A stretch of DNA of 64,000 bases from Actinomycetes bacterium (lineage in GTDB: Bacteria; Actinomycetota; Acidimicrobiia; Acidimicrobiales; JAJYXR01): NCBI GenBank assembly GCA_021801795.1, contig JAJYXR010000024.1:21041-85040 (forward strand), written 5' to 3'. The position numbers were made by a program, and so were the translations under genes. Shown here piece by piece: positions 43,886 to 53,530 of the stretch; within the stretch, counting starts at the first letter, position 1, and each line of letters begins with the position of its first letter. The notes under the pieces were generated by a model. That model had not been told where the DNA came from. It made no database searches and saw only the letters and a list, made by a program, of their open reading frames with translations.

Positions 43886-45718
43886 ATGGCAGACACACCG
43901 ACCAGCACCCTGGACCCGGCAGACATCGAATCCCATAGCTTCGACGTAGTCGTCATCGGGGCAGGAGGCGCAGGACTGCGCGCTGCTATCGAGGCGAAGT
44001 CGAGGGGGCTTGCGACAGCGCTGGTCTGTAAGTCTCTCCTCGGAAAAGCCCACACCGTGATGGCCGAGGGTGGTGCGGCTGCAGCGATGGGCAATATCTG
44101 GCCCGAGGACAACTGGAAGGTCCACTTCCGCGACACCATGCGTGGTGGCAAGATGCTGAACAACTGGCGCATGGCAGAGCTGCACGCGAAGGAGTCACCC
44201 GACCGCATATACGAGCTCGAAGCCTGGGGCGCCCTCTTCGACCGGACGAAGGATGGCCGCATTCTCCAGCGGGACTTCGGCGGACACCGCTACGCGAGGC
44301 TGGCCCACGTGGGGGACCGCACGGGCCTCGAGCTGATAAGGACGCTCCAGCAGAGGGCTGTCTCCATGGGCATAGAGGTCTTCATGGAGTGCAAGATCCT
44401 CCGCCTCCTGAAGGACTCCGAAGGCAGGGTTTCGGGCGCCGTCGGCTACTGGCGTCCCACCGGAGAGCCGGTGACCTTCAAAGCCAAGGCCATCGTGGTA
44501 GCTACGGGCGGTGTCGGACGCTCCTGGAAGTACACCACCAACTCATGGGAGTCCACCGGGGATGGGCAAGCCCTCGCCTTGTGGGCTGGCGCGGACCTGA
44601 TCGACATGGAGTGCCTCCAGTTCCATCCCACCGGCATGGTATGGCCTCTTTCGGTGCGTGGGATCCTGGTCACCGAGGGGGTGCGCGGCGATGGTGGGGT
44701 GCTCAGGAACTCCGAGGGAAGGCGGTTCATGTTCGACTACATACCCCCCATGTTCGCCGCCGAGACAGCCGACTCCGAAGCCGAGGCCGACCGCTGGTAC
44801 GAGGACCACCTGAACAACCGCCGGCCTCCCGAGCTGCTTCCCCGTGACGAGGTGGCCCGCTCCATCAACTCCGAGGTCAAAGCCGGCCGTGGCAGCCCGC
44901 ACGGCGGAGTGCTTCTCGACATCGCCTCGCGCCGCAGCGCCGAGTACATAAGGCGACGGCTCCCCTCCATGTACCACCAGTTCAAGGAGCTGGCAGGCGT
45001 AGACATCACCGTCGAGCCGATGGAGGTCGGCCCCACCTGCCACTACATGATGGGCGGCATACGGGTGGACGCCGAGACCGAGGCCACCACGGTGCCAGGG
45101 CTATTCTCCGCGGGGGAGGTGGCCGCCGGCCTCCATGGAGCCAACCGCCTCGGCGGGAACTCGCTCTCCGACCTCCTAGTCTTCGGTAGGCGGGCCGGCA
45201 TTGGCGCATCGGACTTCGCGGAGGGATTCACCGGAGAGCCATCCGTGGACCCCCGAGACGTCCTGGAGGCCATCTCCGAGGCAGACGCCCCCTTCCTCCG
45301 TGACCCCGGAGAGAGCCCCTATGACATCCAGCACGATCTGCAGGAGTCCATGCAGGCCCTGGTGGGGATCATCCGCACCGGATCCGAGCTCGAGCAGGCT
45401 CTGGAGGAGATAGGAAAGCTCCGCGAACGTGCCACGAAGGTCTCCGTGCAGGGTGGGCGAGGGTATAACCCCGGGTGGAATCTCGCCACCGACCTTCCAG
45501 CGATGCTCACCGTCTCCATGGCAGTTACCAGAGGGGCCATCGAGCGCCGGGAAAGCCGCGGGGGGCACACCCGCGACGACTTCCCCAACCCGGACCCCGA
45601 GATGGGGAAGGTGAACTTCGTGCAGCGCCTGGTCGACGGCGAGCACCTGGTGGTGCCCGAGCCCCTGCCCGAGATGCCTGACGAACTGAAGGCCCTGCTG
45701 GAAGAGGAGGCACACTGA
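43886..45718 (+). CDS. sdhA: Succinate dehydrogenase/fumarate reductase flavoprotein
   Basis: This 610-residue FAD subunit has the Rossmann motif VVIGAGGAGLRAAIEA, the flavinylation region AHTVMAEGGAAAA, substrate segment ECLQFHPTG and the C-terminal GGIRVDAET/GLFSAGEVAAGLHGANRLGGNS. It oxidises succinate to fumarate and passes electrons to SdhB. A strong GAGGAGG precedes the ATG. Its stop overlaps the sdhB ATG (TGATG). Confidence 0.95.
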   Translation: MADTPTSTLDPADIESHSFDVVVIGAGGAGLRAAIEAKSRGLATALVCKSLLGKAHTVMAEGGAAAAMGNIWPEDNWKVHFRDTMRGGKMLNNWRMAELHAKESPDRIYELEAWGALFDRTKDGRILQRDFGGHRYARLAHVGDRTGLELIRTLQQRAVSMGIEVFMECKILRLLKDSEGRVSGAVGYWRPTGEPVTFKAKAIVVATGGVGRSWKYTTNSWESTGDGQALALWAGADLIDMECLQFHPTGMVWPLSVRGILVTEGVRGDGGVLRNSEGRRFMFDYIPPMFAAETADSEAEADRWYEDHLNNRRPPELLPRDEVARSINSEVKAGRGSPHGGVLLDIASRRSAEYIRRRLPSMYHQFKELAGVDITVEPMEVGPTCHYMMGGIRVDAETEATTVPGLFSAGEVAAGLHGANRLGGNSLSDLLVFGRRAGIGASDFAEGFTGEPSVDPRDVLEAISEADAPFLRDPGESPYDIQHDLQESMQALVGIIRTGSELEQALEEIGKLRERATKVSVQGGRGYNPGWNLATDLPAMLTVSMAVTRGAIERRESRGGHTRDDFPNPDPEMGKVNFVQRLVDGEHLVVPEPLPEMPDELKALLEEEAH

Positions 45719-46620
45719 TGGCCGAGCTGACCATGCGGATATGGAGAGGTGATCCCGCAGGAGGGGACTTCATCGACTACCGGATTCCCGAGGTGGAGGG
45801 CGAGGTGGTCCTGGACGTCATCCACCGCATCCAGGCCGGCCCGGCGCCGGACCTGGCCTGCCGCTGGAACTGCAAGGCCGGAAAGTGCGGCTCCTGCTCG
45901 GCGGAGATAAACGGCCGGCCCCGGCTCATGTGCATGACCCGCATGGACACCCTGCCCACCGACCAGCCAGTCACCGTAGCGCCCATGCGCACCTTCCCGA
46001 TCATCCGGGATCTGGTCACCGACGTCTCCTTCAACTACGTCATGGCCAGGCAGGTGCCCCCATTCCGACCCGCCACATCCGGCCTGGACGGCAGCTTCAG
46101 GATGGCCCAGGTCGACGTGGACCGCGGCCAGGAGTTCCGAAAGTGCATCGAGTGCTTCCTCTGCCAGGATGTCTGCCATGTGATCCGTGACCACGAGGAG
46201 AACAAGGCCCGCTACTCGGGCCCACGGTGGTTCATACGCTTCATGGAGCTGGAGTCCCACCCGCTGGACACGAACGACCGCAGGGAGCTCCTCCGCCAGC
46301 GCATGGGTCTCGGGATGTGCAACATCACCAAGTGCTGCACCGAGGTCTGCCCCGAGCACATAAAGATCACCGACAACGCCATCATCCCCCTGAAGGAGCG
46401 GGTGGTGGACGCTGCCTACGACCCCGTCGCATGGCTCGGACGCAAGATCCTCCGCCGCTCCAAGAGGTCCGCCGCAGAAGCCCTCGCGGACGCCCCCTCC
46501 TATGCAGCCCCTACAGCCGAGGACCTGGCCTCGAGGAAGTCCGCCACAGGCCCCAGCGCAGCTAGCCCCAGCGCAGCTAGCCCCAGCGCGGCAGGCCCCA
46601 GCGCGGCAGGCCCCGCTTAG
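45718..46620 (+). CDS. sdhB: Succinate dehydrogenase iron-sulfur subunit
   Basis: This 300-residue subunit has the [2Fe-2S] ligands in CRWNCKAGKCGSC...MC, and the [4Fe-4S]/[3Fe-4S] cysteines in CIECFLCQDVCH and CNITKCCTEVCPEH. The C-terminus extends about 50 residues past the usual end and finishes in four PSAA(S/G) units of 15 bp each (46552-46611), an apparent recent expansion just before the stop. Confidence 0.95.
   Translation: MAELTMRIWRGDPAGGDFIDYRIPEVEGEVVLDVIHRIQAGPAPDLACRWNCKAGKCGSCSAEINGRPRLMCMTRMDTLPTDQPVTVAPMRTFPIIRDLVTDVSFNYVMARQVPPFRPATSGLDGSFRMAQVDVDRGQEFRKCIECFLCQDVCHVIRDHEENKARYSGPRWFIRFMELESHPLDTNDRRELLRQRMGLGMCNITKCCTEVCPEHIKITDNAIIPLKERVVDAAYDPVAWLGRKILRRSKRSAAEALADAPSYAAPTAEDLASRKSATGPSAASPSAASPSAAGPSAAGPA
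46552..46611. repeat. 15-bp x4 repeat at sdhB C-terminus
   Basis: Four in-frame units encode PSAAS, PSAAS, PSAAG, PSAAG immediately before the stop; they fall into two pairs of identical copies. Confidence 0.9.
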
Positions 46621-46629
46621 GCCTCCCAG

Positions 46630-47139
46630 GTGGGCTCCAGCGAAGAAGCTCCGGCGGCTGGGCCGGAGGTCTTCACCCCTGAGTGGGTGCGGGCATTCAA
46701 CACCGCCCTGGCCGACGTAGCCTTCGAGGTAGATCCCGGGACGAGCCTGGCTGCAGGCAGCGGGCAGTTCTCCATTCGCCAGATCATCCACGGCGCTCCG
46801 AGCGGGGTGATCAACACCCTCATCAGCTACTCCGAGGGGCACCTCTCCATGGAGCTGGAGGACCCCCCACCAGAACCGCCAATGCGCGTAGACCCCACCG
46901 ACGGCTCCGAAATCCCTGCTCCTCCTGCGCCCGCCGCTCCCGCTGCCGACGTGGAGATGCGGCTGGACTGGGATTCGGCGATCTCCATGGCCACTGGCGA
47001 GCTGTCACCCGCTCGCGCCCTCTCCGAAGGCCGCATCCGCGTGCGCGGCGACCTCTCTGTGCTGGTCGCCGCCCAGAGTGTGCTGGCAGCGGCGAGAAGC
47101 CACCTGGGCGCCCTCCATCCATCGACTGAGAGCGGCTAG
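46630..47139 (+). CDS. SCP2 sterol-transfer-like protein
   Basis: This 169-residue protein shows an SCP2-like pattern: an N-terminal helix (TPEWVRAFNTALADV), paired strands (INTLISYSEG, MRLDWDSAISMATGELSPARAL) and the closing RIRVRGDLSVLVAAQ. Such domains bind lipids or acyl-CoA. An 8-10-fold Pro/Ala loop interrupts the middle. GTG start; it follows sdhB by 9 bp, so may be in that operon. Assignment is by pattern, not certain. Confidence 0.62.
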   Translation: MGSSEEAPAAGPEVFTPEWVRAFNTALADVAFEVDPGTSLAAGSGQFSIRQIIHGAPSGVINTLISYSEGHLSMELEDPPPEPPMRVDPTDGSEIPAPPAPAAPAADVEMRLDWDSAISMATGELSPARALSEGRIRVRGDLSVLVAAQSVLAAARSHLGALHPSTESG

Positions 47140-47179
47140 AGGCACTCTCGGGCCTGAGTCCCGGTAGTGTCGTCTTACG

Positions 47180-48247
47180 ATGGAGGTCTCCCGAATCGTG
47201 ACGGGCGTCGAGGCGCCGCAGGGCTACCCGGTACCTGGCTCCGAAAACCGGACCGACCGAGCTGGCATCCAGGCGGGTTCCCCTATGGATGCCGCTGCGC
47301 TGTCCTCTGCCTTCGAGGCAGCAGTGGCTAACGTCTGCAGAGTCCTATTCGGCCGCCAGGACGTGGTACGGCTGGCACTCTGCTGCCTGATAGCCGATGG
47401 TCACCTTCTCGTCGAAGACCTGCCGGGAGTGGGTAAGACGACTCTGGCAAAGGCGCTTGCCCGATCCGTCGGGATCGGGTTCCGCCGCGTCCAGTTCACC
47501 GCCGACATGCTCCCGGCCGACGTGACCGGAGCAGTCGTATACGACCGCGAGAGCTCCGAACTTACCTTCCGGCCTGGGCCGATCTTCACGAACGTGCTCC
47601 TGGCCGACGAGCTGAACCGCGCCTCGCCGAAGGCCCAGTCAGCGCTTCTCGAGGCCATGGAGGAGCACCAGGTGAGCGCGGACGGGATCACCAGGCCCCT
47701 ACCGCTGCCCTTCATGGTGATCGCCACGCAGAATCCGTTCGACGCCGCAGGCACCTACCCTCTCCCCCACAGCCAGCGGGACCGCTTCCTGATACGGGTA
47801 GCCCTCGGCTACCCCCCACGCGAGGCAGAGGATCACCTGCTCGCGAACGCCCCCACCCGGCCCGCCGTCGACTCCCTCGAAGCAGTGTGGGGGACCGAGA
47901 TGCTCGCCGCCATGAACCAGGCCGTCAGCCGCGTCCATGTGGAGCCGGCCATCCGCTCCTACGTGCTCGACATCGTCACGGCCACCCGTGCCCACCCCGA
48001 CATCTCGGTCGGTGCTTCACCCAGGGCCGCGCTGGCACTCCTGCGCGCCGGGAGCGCAGTAGCCGTCGCCAAGGGCCGCACGTTCCTCACCCCAGACGAC
48101 ATCAAGGTGGTGGCTACCTACGTGCTCGCCCACCGCCTGCTCGCCAGCCCTGCAGCCGAACGCGCTGGAGTAGGGGCAGATGACGTAGTGAGAGACCTCC
48201 TCGGTCGCGTTGGTGTCCCCGTGGCCCGCAGGAACCCAGCCGGCTGA
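47180..48247 (+). CDS. MoxR-family AAA+ ATPase
   Basis: This 355-residue AAA+ protein has Walker A LPGVGKTT, Walker B LLADELNRASPKAQSALLEAMEE and sensor 1 VIATQNP. MoxR proteins act as chaperones for VWA or membrane clients. It heads a moxR-DUF58-tgpA operon, a conserved actinobacterial and proteobacterial arrangement. TAGTGT lies 9 nt before the ATG. The first 35 residues are variable. Confidence 0.92.
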   Translation: MEVSRIVTGVEAPQGYPVPGSENRTDRAGIQAGSPMDAAALSSAFEAAVANVCRVLFGRQDVVRLALCCLIADGHLLVEDLPGVGKTTLAKALARSVGIGFRRVQFTADMLPADVTGAVVYDRESSELTFRPGPIFTNVLLADELNRASPKAQSALLEAMEEHQVSADGITRPLPLPFMVIATQNPFDAAGTYPLPHSQRDRFLIRVALGYPPREAEDHLLANAPTRPAVDSLEAVWGTEMLAAMNQAVSRVHVEPAIRSYVLDIVTATRAHPDISVGASPRAALALLRAGSAVAVAKGRTFLTPDDIKVVATYVLAHRLLASPAAERAGVGADDVVRDLLGRVGVPVARRNPAG

Positions 48248-48255
48248 GTCCCACA

Positions 48256-49584
48256 GTGCTCACCCGTCGCGGCATCTGGGCAGTGGCTGCTGGCGTCCTG
48301 CTGGCCGTGACGGGAAGGCTGTTCGGCGTCGAGCAGTTCTCCGTGCTGGCAGTAGCCATCGGTGCCACGGTCGCTGCGGCTGGGGTGCTGGCCACTTCGC
48401 GGGCACTGAGAGCCGAGAGGAACGCCGTGGTGGAGCTGATACTTCCCCGTCGTCAGCTCGGACTGGGCGAGGACGCCCAGCTACGCGTGGAGATAGGCGG
48501 TGGGGGCGATAGGCCACTCCCACCGCTCAGGATCGGCGACCCCCTGGAGAGCTGGACCTGCACCCACCCGGGCATCGGCGCATCCCTACCGGGAGACCCT
48601 TCCCCGCTGGGGCACACGCGACCAGCTGGCTCCTGGCCAGGCGACATGGCAGCCGGCATGGCAGGCGCCGACGGGTACAACCGGCGAGAAGGGGGCAACC
48701 CGAAGCGATGGAATATCCCCACAGGCATATCGCGCGCCCTGAAGCAGTGGAGGATGAAGAGCAGTTCACTTGGCACCGCCTTCAGGCTTCCCCCGCTCCC
48801 CAAGGGGGTAACCGTCCAGGTGCTCTCCGAGGTGCCGACCGAGACGCGGGGGGTGCTCACACTCGACGAGCTGGATATCTGGGCTGTGGATCCCTTCGGT
48901 CTCTTCGCCCAGCGGATCGGCTCCTCTGCTCCTGCACACCTCGTGGTCTGCCCAGCGCTGTCAGATGACACCACTGTGTCCCCCGGCTCGGTTCGCCCTC
49001 CTCTGGCCACCAGGGGAGGCGGGGACTTCTCCGGCATCCGCCCCTACGTCCCCGGCGACCGGCTCTCCCTCCTGCACTGGCCCTCGCTCGCACGAACCGG
49101 CCAGATGGCCGTGGCCGACTTCGCGGACTCCGACGAGGGCACCGGCCGCATCTACCTCGACCTCCGCAGAGAGGTCCACGACTCGGCCTCCCTCGAAGCC
49201 GCCATCTCACTCGCCGGTTCACTGGCGGCAGGCATCCTCGCCAGCGGGCGCACCCTGGAGCTGCATACCAGCGACGGGGAGGCCCTGAGGCTGAGCCCCG
49301 CTCCAGAGGCTGCCATGGCGGCACTGGGCGCGCTCGCGACGCTGCCGACGATGGCACCCGCGCCTCGCCTGCCTGACCTACCCGACCTGGTTTTTAGCAG
49401 GCCACCGGTGGTCCTCGAGGTATACAGCCGTAACCTGTCCCGCATCGGGACCGCCCTCGTGGTCAGCACCACGCTCGGCCGGATCTCGGGAGACACCGAT
49501 GCCCCGAGCGCTGTGGAGCCGGCAGGCATCGGCGCTGGGAGCAGGTCCGAACCGCCTGCCCCTGCCTGGACCTCGCTGCCATGA
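48256..49584 (+). CDS. DUF58 domain protein
   Basis: This 442-residue protein has two N-terminal membrane helices (GIWAVAAGVLLAVTGRL, VLAVAIGATVAAAGVLA), a beta-rich domain and the DUF58 core DFSGIRPYVPGDRLSLLHWPSLARTGQMAVADF. DUF58 proteins are VWA-related and partner MoxR. The Asp/Glu-rich loop LDLRREVHDSASLEAAI follows. The stop overlaps the tgpA start by 4 nt. Its role, probably envelope-related, is inferred from context. Confidence 0.9.
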   Translation: MLTRRGIWAVAAGVLLAVTGRLFGVEQFSVLAVAIGATVAAAGVLATSRALRAERNAVVELILPRRQLGLGEDAQLRVEIGGGGDRPLPPLRIGDPLESWTCTHPGIGASLPGDPSPLGHTRPAGSWPGDMAAGMAGADGYNRREGGNPKRWNIPTGISRALKQWRMKSSSLGTAFRLPPLPKGVTVQVLSEVPTETRGVLTLDELDIWAVDPFGLFAQRIGSSAPAHLVVCPALSDDTTVSPGSVRPPLATRGGGDFSGIRPYVPGDRLSLLHWPSLARTGQMAVADFADSDEGTGRIYLDLRREVHDSASLEAAISLAGSLAAGILASGRTLELHTSDGEALRLSPAPEAAMAALGALATLPTMAPAPRLPDLPDLVFSRPPVVLEVYSRNLSRIGTALVVSTTLGRISGDTDAPSAVEPAGIGAGSRSEPPAPAWTSLP

Positions 49585-52079
49585 CTCGGGAGAATGCGGG
49601 CACGAGGGGCGGCGCGGTCACGAGGGGCGGCGCGGTCACGAGGGGCGGCGCGGTCAGGAGGGGCGGCGCGGTCAGGAGGGGCGGCGCGGTCAGGAGGGGC
49701 GGCGCGGTCAGGAGGGGCGGCGCGGTCAGGAGCTGGCATATCAGGGGCACCCGGGTGGCCGCTGGCGCTGCCCTTCTCGCCACCGAGCTCGTAGCAGCTG
49801 GAGGGATGGCCGAGTTCCTGGCTCACCCGACGGCCCGGATCGTGATGATGATCGGCGTCTGCGTGGCTGGCGCCCATCTGGTGGGCATGGCCGCACGCAG
49901 GCTGGGCACACCGGTGGCCGGTGCCGTGGCAGTCGGCACCTTGTCGGGGGTCCTGGCTGCGATCTGGATGATCGACCCTGGATCCACTCGCTTCGGCTTT
50001 CCCGGCATCTCCACCGTCCATGTGCTGGCATCACAGCTCCAAAGGGCGCACTCGCTGGTCGCCTCTCACCCGACCCCTCTCAGCCCCATACCGGGAGTAG
50101 AGCTGCTGCTCTGCCTCGCTGGCACCCTGTGCGCCGCGCTCTCGGCAGGGTCATGGCTATGGCTGCGGCAGTCGCCGAGGACGAGCCGCCGGCCCGCCCT
50201 GGCGCTCGTACCCAGCTTCGGGCTGTTCTGCTACGTGGCCCTGTTCACCACTCCCCACTGGCGAACCGCTGCCGGCGCGGCCTATGCCCTGTGCGCCCTG
50301 TGCTTCGTCGCGCTGGGCGACCTCTCGGGTGCCAGGGCGCGCCAGGGGTCTCGCCTGAAGGCAGAGCGCGCGGCTATTCGCTCGAAGGCTCCCCTCGGTG
50401 CCTTCTCCGCTGCGCTGGCGGTGCTGCTGGCGACGGCTGGCGCGGCTCTCGCCACCGGATCGGTCGCACATGGCACGCGGCTGGCGGTGTTCGTAAGGGG
50501 CAATGCCAACGGGAGCGGATCTGGCTCCGGAACAGGGGCGCCCAGCGCCTCGGCACTCGAGCGCTCCCTGGGTCTATCGGCAGACCTGAGGGCCACGAAG
50601 ATCGACCTGGCAGGCCAGACGATGTTCGACGCGACCTCGCCGGTGCCCACATACTGGCAGGTGGGCCTCCTCGAGACCTTCGACGGCACCAGCTGGCTGC
50701 CGTCGCGCGCGACCCTGCGTGCCTACGAGGGCCACGGGTCTGGCTCCAGCCAGCCTCCCCTGGCCAGTCACCGGACGGCTTCTGCCTACCGGGTGACGGT
50801 GCACATCAGGCACCTCTCGGACACCCTGGTACCGGTCCCGCCCGACACCATCCGCGTGACCGGCAACCCCGCCATCCGTTACGAAAGGGGGCTGGGCGCG
50901 GTGCTGGCGAGCCCGGCTACTCCCGGCACTGCTTACGGCGCCCAGGTAGCCCCGGCCTACCTTCGATCCATGGCCCTCCCCTACTTCTCCACCAGCGTCC
51001 AGCCGAGTCCGGGGGGGTCGGGCGCGGACGGCTACCCGCCTGGTAGGACCTTGGCTCCATACCTGCGGCTCCCGAGCCTTCCCCCTGTCCTGCGCTCGCT
51101 GGCTTCGAACATCGTCGCCGGTGCCGCCAGCCCGCTCGCCCGAGCCGAGGACCTGGTCGACTGGTTCCGTTCGGGTGCCTTCCGCTACACGCTCTCACCA
51201 CCGAAGGGCTCCGGCAATCCACTGGTGGCATTCCTCACCCAGACCCGAGCCGGCTACTGCCAGCAGTTCGCGGGAGCCTACGGAGTGCTCGCGAGGCTCT
51301 CGGGCATCCCCACGCGGCTGGCCGTCGGCTTCTCGGTGGGCACCAGAACCGGCCCGGACAGCTACACCATTACCGGCGACGACGCCCATGTATGGCCTGA
51401 GGTGTACCTCGGGCCTGCCTACGGCTGGGTCTCCGTCGAACCTACGCCGGGCAACAGCCAGTCCCAGACCGCAGCCGAGGACGTGGTCGGTCCTGGCCTC
51501 GCGCGGATCACGGGACCGTCAGTCCACCCGGCAGTCACCACAGTGCCCCCGCCAGGCAACCACCAGCCCTCCCCGACCGACTCCCGCCAGGTAGGGCGCG
51601 GGAAGTCGGGCCGCTCGGTCCGCTCCGGCGCAACGGGAAGGCACCCAGGGATCTGGATCCTCCGGCCTTCCCAGGAGGTCCTCGGCGCAGTGCTGCTCAT
51701 GGTGATCCTGGGCATCCTCATCGCATCGAGGCGGCGCCGGCTACGCAGGGGGACTGGTCCGAGGGATCCGGCAGACGAGGTGGCCGCCTGCTTCTACAGG
51801 GCCACCTCGCTTCTCGGACACCAGGGATTGGCACGCCGGGCATCGGAGACACCTGCAGAGCACGCCAGGCGAGTGGGCGCGCTCCTGGCCGACCGAGAGG
51901 CCGTAGCCGCATACGAGAGCCTCGCCATCCTCGTCACCCGGGTCGCCTGTGCGCCAGAGCCCTGTACGGACCAGGAGTCCCTGATGGCGGCTGACCTCCT
52001 GGACACTCTGGAGAACCGCCTCGGGGTCCCGGTTCCCCCGCCGGAGCCAGCCATTTCCCGAACCACCAACCCCAGCTGA
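49581..52079 (+). CDS. TgpA-like transmembrane transglutaminase
   Basis: This 832-residue protein has about six N-terminal membrane helices (DUF3488-like), an external transglutaminase-like domain and a C-terminal helix (VLGAVLLMVILGILI) with a cytoplasmic DUF4129-like tail. The catalytic Cys560 is in AGYCQQFAGAYGVLARLSGIP and His603 in DDAHVWPEVY; the third position is Glu (SVEPTPG) rather than Asp. The first 50 residues are seven RGGAV(T/R) repeats from an 18-bp expansion. Confidence 0.9.
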   Translation: MTRENAGTRGGAVTRGGAVTRGGAVRRGGAVRRGGAVRRGGAVRRGGAVRSWHIRGTRVAAGAALLATELVAAGGMAEFLAHPTARIVMMIGVCVAGAHLVGMAARRLGTPVAGAVAVGTLSGVLAAIWMIDPGSTRFGFPGISTVHVLASQLQRAHSLVASHPTPLSPIPGVELLLCLAGTLCAALSAGSWLWLRQSPRTSRRPALALVPSFGLFCYVALFTTPHWRTAAGAAYALCALCFVALGDLSGARARQGSRLKAERAAIRSKAPLGAFSAALAVLLATAGAALATGSVAHGTRLAVFVRGNANGSGSGSGTGAPSASALERSLGLSADLRATKIDLAGQTMFDATSPVPTYWQVGLLETFDGTSWLPSRATLRAYEGHGSGSSQPPLASHRTASAYRVTVHIRHLSDTLVPVPPDTIRVTGNPAIRYERGLGAVLASPATPGTAYGAQVAPAYLRSMALPYFSTSVQPSPGGSGADGYPPGRTLAPYLRLPSLPPVLRSLASNIVAGAASPLARAEDLVDWFRSGAFRYTLSPPKGSGNPLVAFLTQTRAGYCQQFAGAYGVLARLSGIPTRLAVGFSVGTRTGPDSYTITGDDAHVWPEVYLGPAYGWVSVEPTPGNSQSQTAAEDVVGPGLARITGPSVHPAVTTVPPPGNHQPSPTDSRQVGRGKSGRSVRSGATGRHPGIWILRPSQEVLGAVLLMVILGILIASRRRRLRRGTGPRDPADEVAACFYRATSLLGHQGLARRASETPAEHARRVGALLADREAVAAYESLAILVTRVACAPEPCTDQESLMAADLLDTLENRLGVPVPPPEPAISRTTNPS
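49604..49729. repeat. 18-bp x7 repeat at TgpA N-terminus
   Basis: Seven 18-bp units encode RGGAV(T/R). The first two end in tcac and the rest in tcag. It begins 20 bp after the start codon and adds a strongly basic cytoplasmic N-terminus. Confidence 0.95.
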
Positions 52080-52112
52080 CAAGCTCCAGCCGAGGCGCTA
52101 TCGTCGGAGCGG

Positions 52113-52132
52113 TGGCACCCGCGGGGGTGCCA
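52113..52132 (+). terminator. 8-bp perfect hairpin after tgpA
   Basis: tggcaccc/gggtgcca arms (52113-52120, 52125-52132) flank the loop gcgg. It lies 34 bp after the tgpA stop and 17 bp before the next ATG. It could terminate the moxR operon or be a 5' structure of the small downstream gene. Confidence 0.5.
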
Positions 52133-52148
52133 GAGAAAGGGGAGTCCC

Positions 52149-52367
52149 ATGTCCGTGCCAGGTGTGTTGGACGACCAGGTGCTGCGCCATTACCGCGAGC
52201 TCCTAGACGCGGAGGACGCAGCATTCGACGAGCTCGAGCACGCCTACGAGGAGGGCGACAGAGAGCACTTCGAGGCCGACCTCGCAGCTTGGCGCGAAGC
52301 CCTTGGACGCAAGCTCGCGTTCTTGGACCGCATGGGCATCGAGGAGCTGGTCCCGGCTCTCCGCTGA
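52149..52367 (+). CDS. Small helical acidic protein, 72 residues
   Basis: The protein (MSVPGVLDDQVLRHYRELLDAEDAAFDELEHAYEEGDREHFEADL...) is almost entirely helical and acidic. AAAGGGGAG lies 4-5 nt before the ATG, and it follows an 8-bp hairpin. I do not recognise the family. Position and ribosome binding site make it a likely real gene. Confidence 0.65.
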   Translation: MSVPGVLDDQVLRHYRELLDAEDAAFDELEHAYEEGDREHFEADLAAWREALGRKLAFLDRMGIEELVPALR

Positions 52368-52481
52368 GTCCTCTGGAGGGCCCTTCGTCGAGCCGGTGCG
52401 CGCCACCCAGGGCGGTCGCCTCCGCTGACTCCCGTGGGCCCCTCTGGAGGCCTACGGGGGGGCGTTCCCAAGGCTGATGCC

Positions 52482-53480
52482 TCAGGAGACCAGGCCCAGG
52501 CTCTTCACCGCGTCACGCTCGGCGACCAGCTCTGCCGTGGTCTGCTCGATCTTCTCGGCAGCGAAGGAGCTGTGGGTCATGCCCTCGGCCACCCGGCAGG
52601 TGGTGCCGTCGGAGAGGACCGGATAGCCGAATACGAGACCTTCGGGACGGCCGTACTCGCCATGGGAGACCATCGACAAGGACACCACGTCGCCCTCGGC
52701 CGTGGGCGTGCGGATACTCACCACGGAGTCGATCACCGCGTTCGCAGCCGATGCCGCGGATGAGGCCCCACGGGCCTCGATGACCTTCGCCCCGCGCTGC
52801 TGGACGGTGGCGATGAAGTCCTCTCTCAGCCACCGCTCGTCGCCTATCACCTCTGGAGCCGCCCGTCCGCCTATCAGGGCATTCTCGAAGTCCGGGAACT
52901 GGGTGGAAGAATGGTTCCCCCAGATGGCGATCCTGGAGACCTCCGCGACGGGCACGCCTGCCTTCAGCGCCAGCTGAGTCCTGGCGCGGTTCTGGTCGAG
53001 CCGGGTCATCGCGAACCAGCGGTCGTCGGGGATCTCGGGAGCGTGGGACCGGGCAATCAGGCAGTTCGTGTTACAGGGGTTACCGACCACGAAGATCCTG
53101 ACGTCGGATGCCGCGTGGGCCGCGATCGCCTCGCCCTGGGGACCGAATATGCCGCCGTTTATGCCGAGCAGGTCGTTGCGCTCCATCCCGGCCTTACGCG
53201 GCACGGAGCCCACCAGGAGCGCCCAGGAGGTGCCGGAGAAGGCCGCCTTCAGGTCCGAGGTCGTCTCCACGCCGGCCAGCAGCTCGAAGGCGCAGTCGTC
53301 CAGCTCCATGGCCACTCCCTCGAGCGAGGGCAACGCTGCCTCGATCTCCAGCAGGTGCAGCACTACCGGCTGGTCAGGTCCGAGAAGCTGACCGGAGGCG
53401 ATGCGGAAGACCAGCGCGTAGCCGATCTGGCCGGCAGCTCCGGTGACGGTGACGTGTACGGGGGATCTAGTTCCAGGCAT
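52482..53480 (-). CDS. mdh: Malate dehydrogenase
   Basis: This 332-residue NAD enzyme of the TCA cycle has [18 protein letters not shown], the coenzyme/substrate segment RLDQNRA and catalytic His in [10 protein letters not shown]. It belongs to the cytosolic-type (MDH1-like) group common in actinobacteria. ATG 53480 is supported by TAGCCT 6 nt upstream. It precedes no other gene in its operon and follows icd in the same direction. Confidence 0.95.
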   Translation of the reverse strand: MPGTRSPVHVTVTGAAGQIGYALVFRIASGQLLGPDQPVVLHLLEIEAALPSLEGVAMELDDCAFELLAGVETTSDLKAAFSGTSWALLVGSVPRKAGMERNDLLGINGGIFGPQGEAIAAHAASDVRIFVVGNPCNTNCLIARSHAPEIPDDRWFAMTRLDQNRARTQLALKAGVPVAEVSRIAIWGNHSSTQFPDFENALIGGRAAPEVIGDERWLREDFIATVQQRGAKVIEARGASSAASAANAVIDSVVSIRTPTAEGDVVSLSMVSHGEYGRPEGLVFGYPVLSDGTTCRVAEGMTHSSFAAEKIEQTTAELVAERDAVKSLGLVS

Positions 53481-53492
53481 GGAAGGAGGCTA
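53481..53492 (-). promoter_or_regulatory. Predicted leaderless promoter, mdh
   Basis: TAGCCT (53492-53487), 6 nt, then ATG on the minus strand. Confidence 0.5.
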
Positions 53493-53530
53493 GCCGCCTC
53501 GCACCGGACCCAGCACGCCGACGCCCGGCC

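Noticed and set aside
52371..52455. Direct repeat cctctggagg between the small ORF and mdh
   Set aside because: The two 10-bp copies are 70 bp apart and neither forms a hairpin; probably chance.
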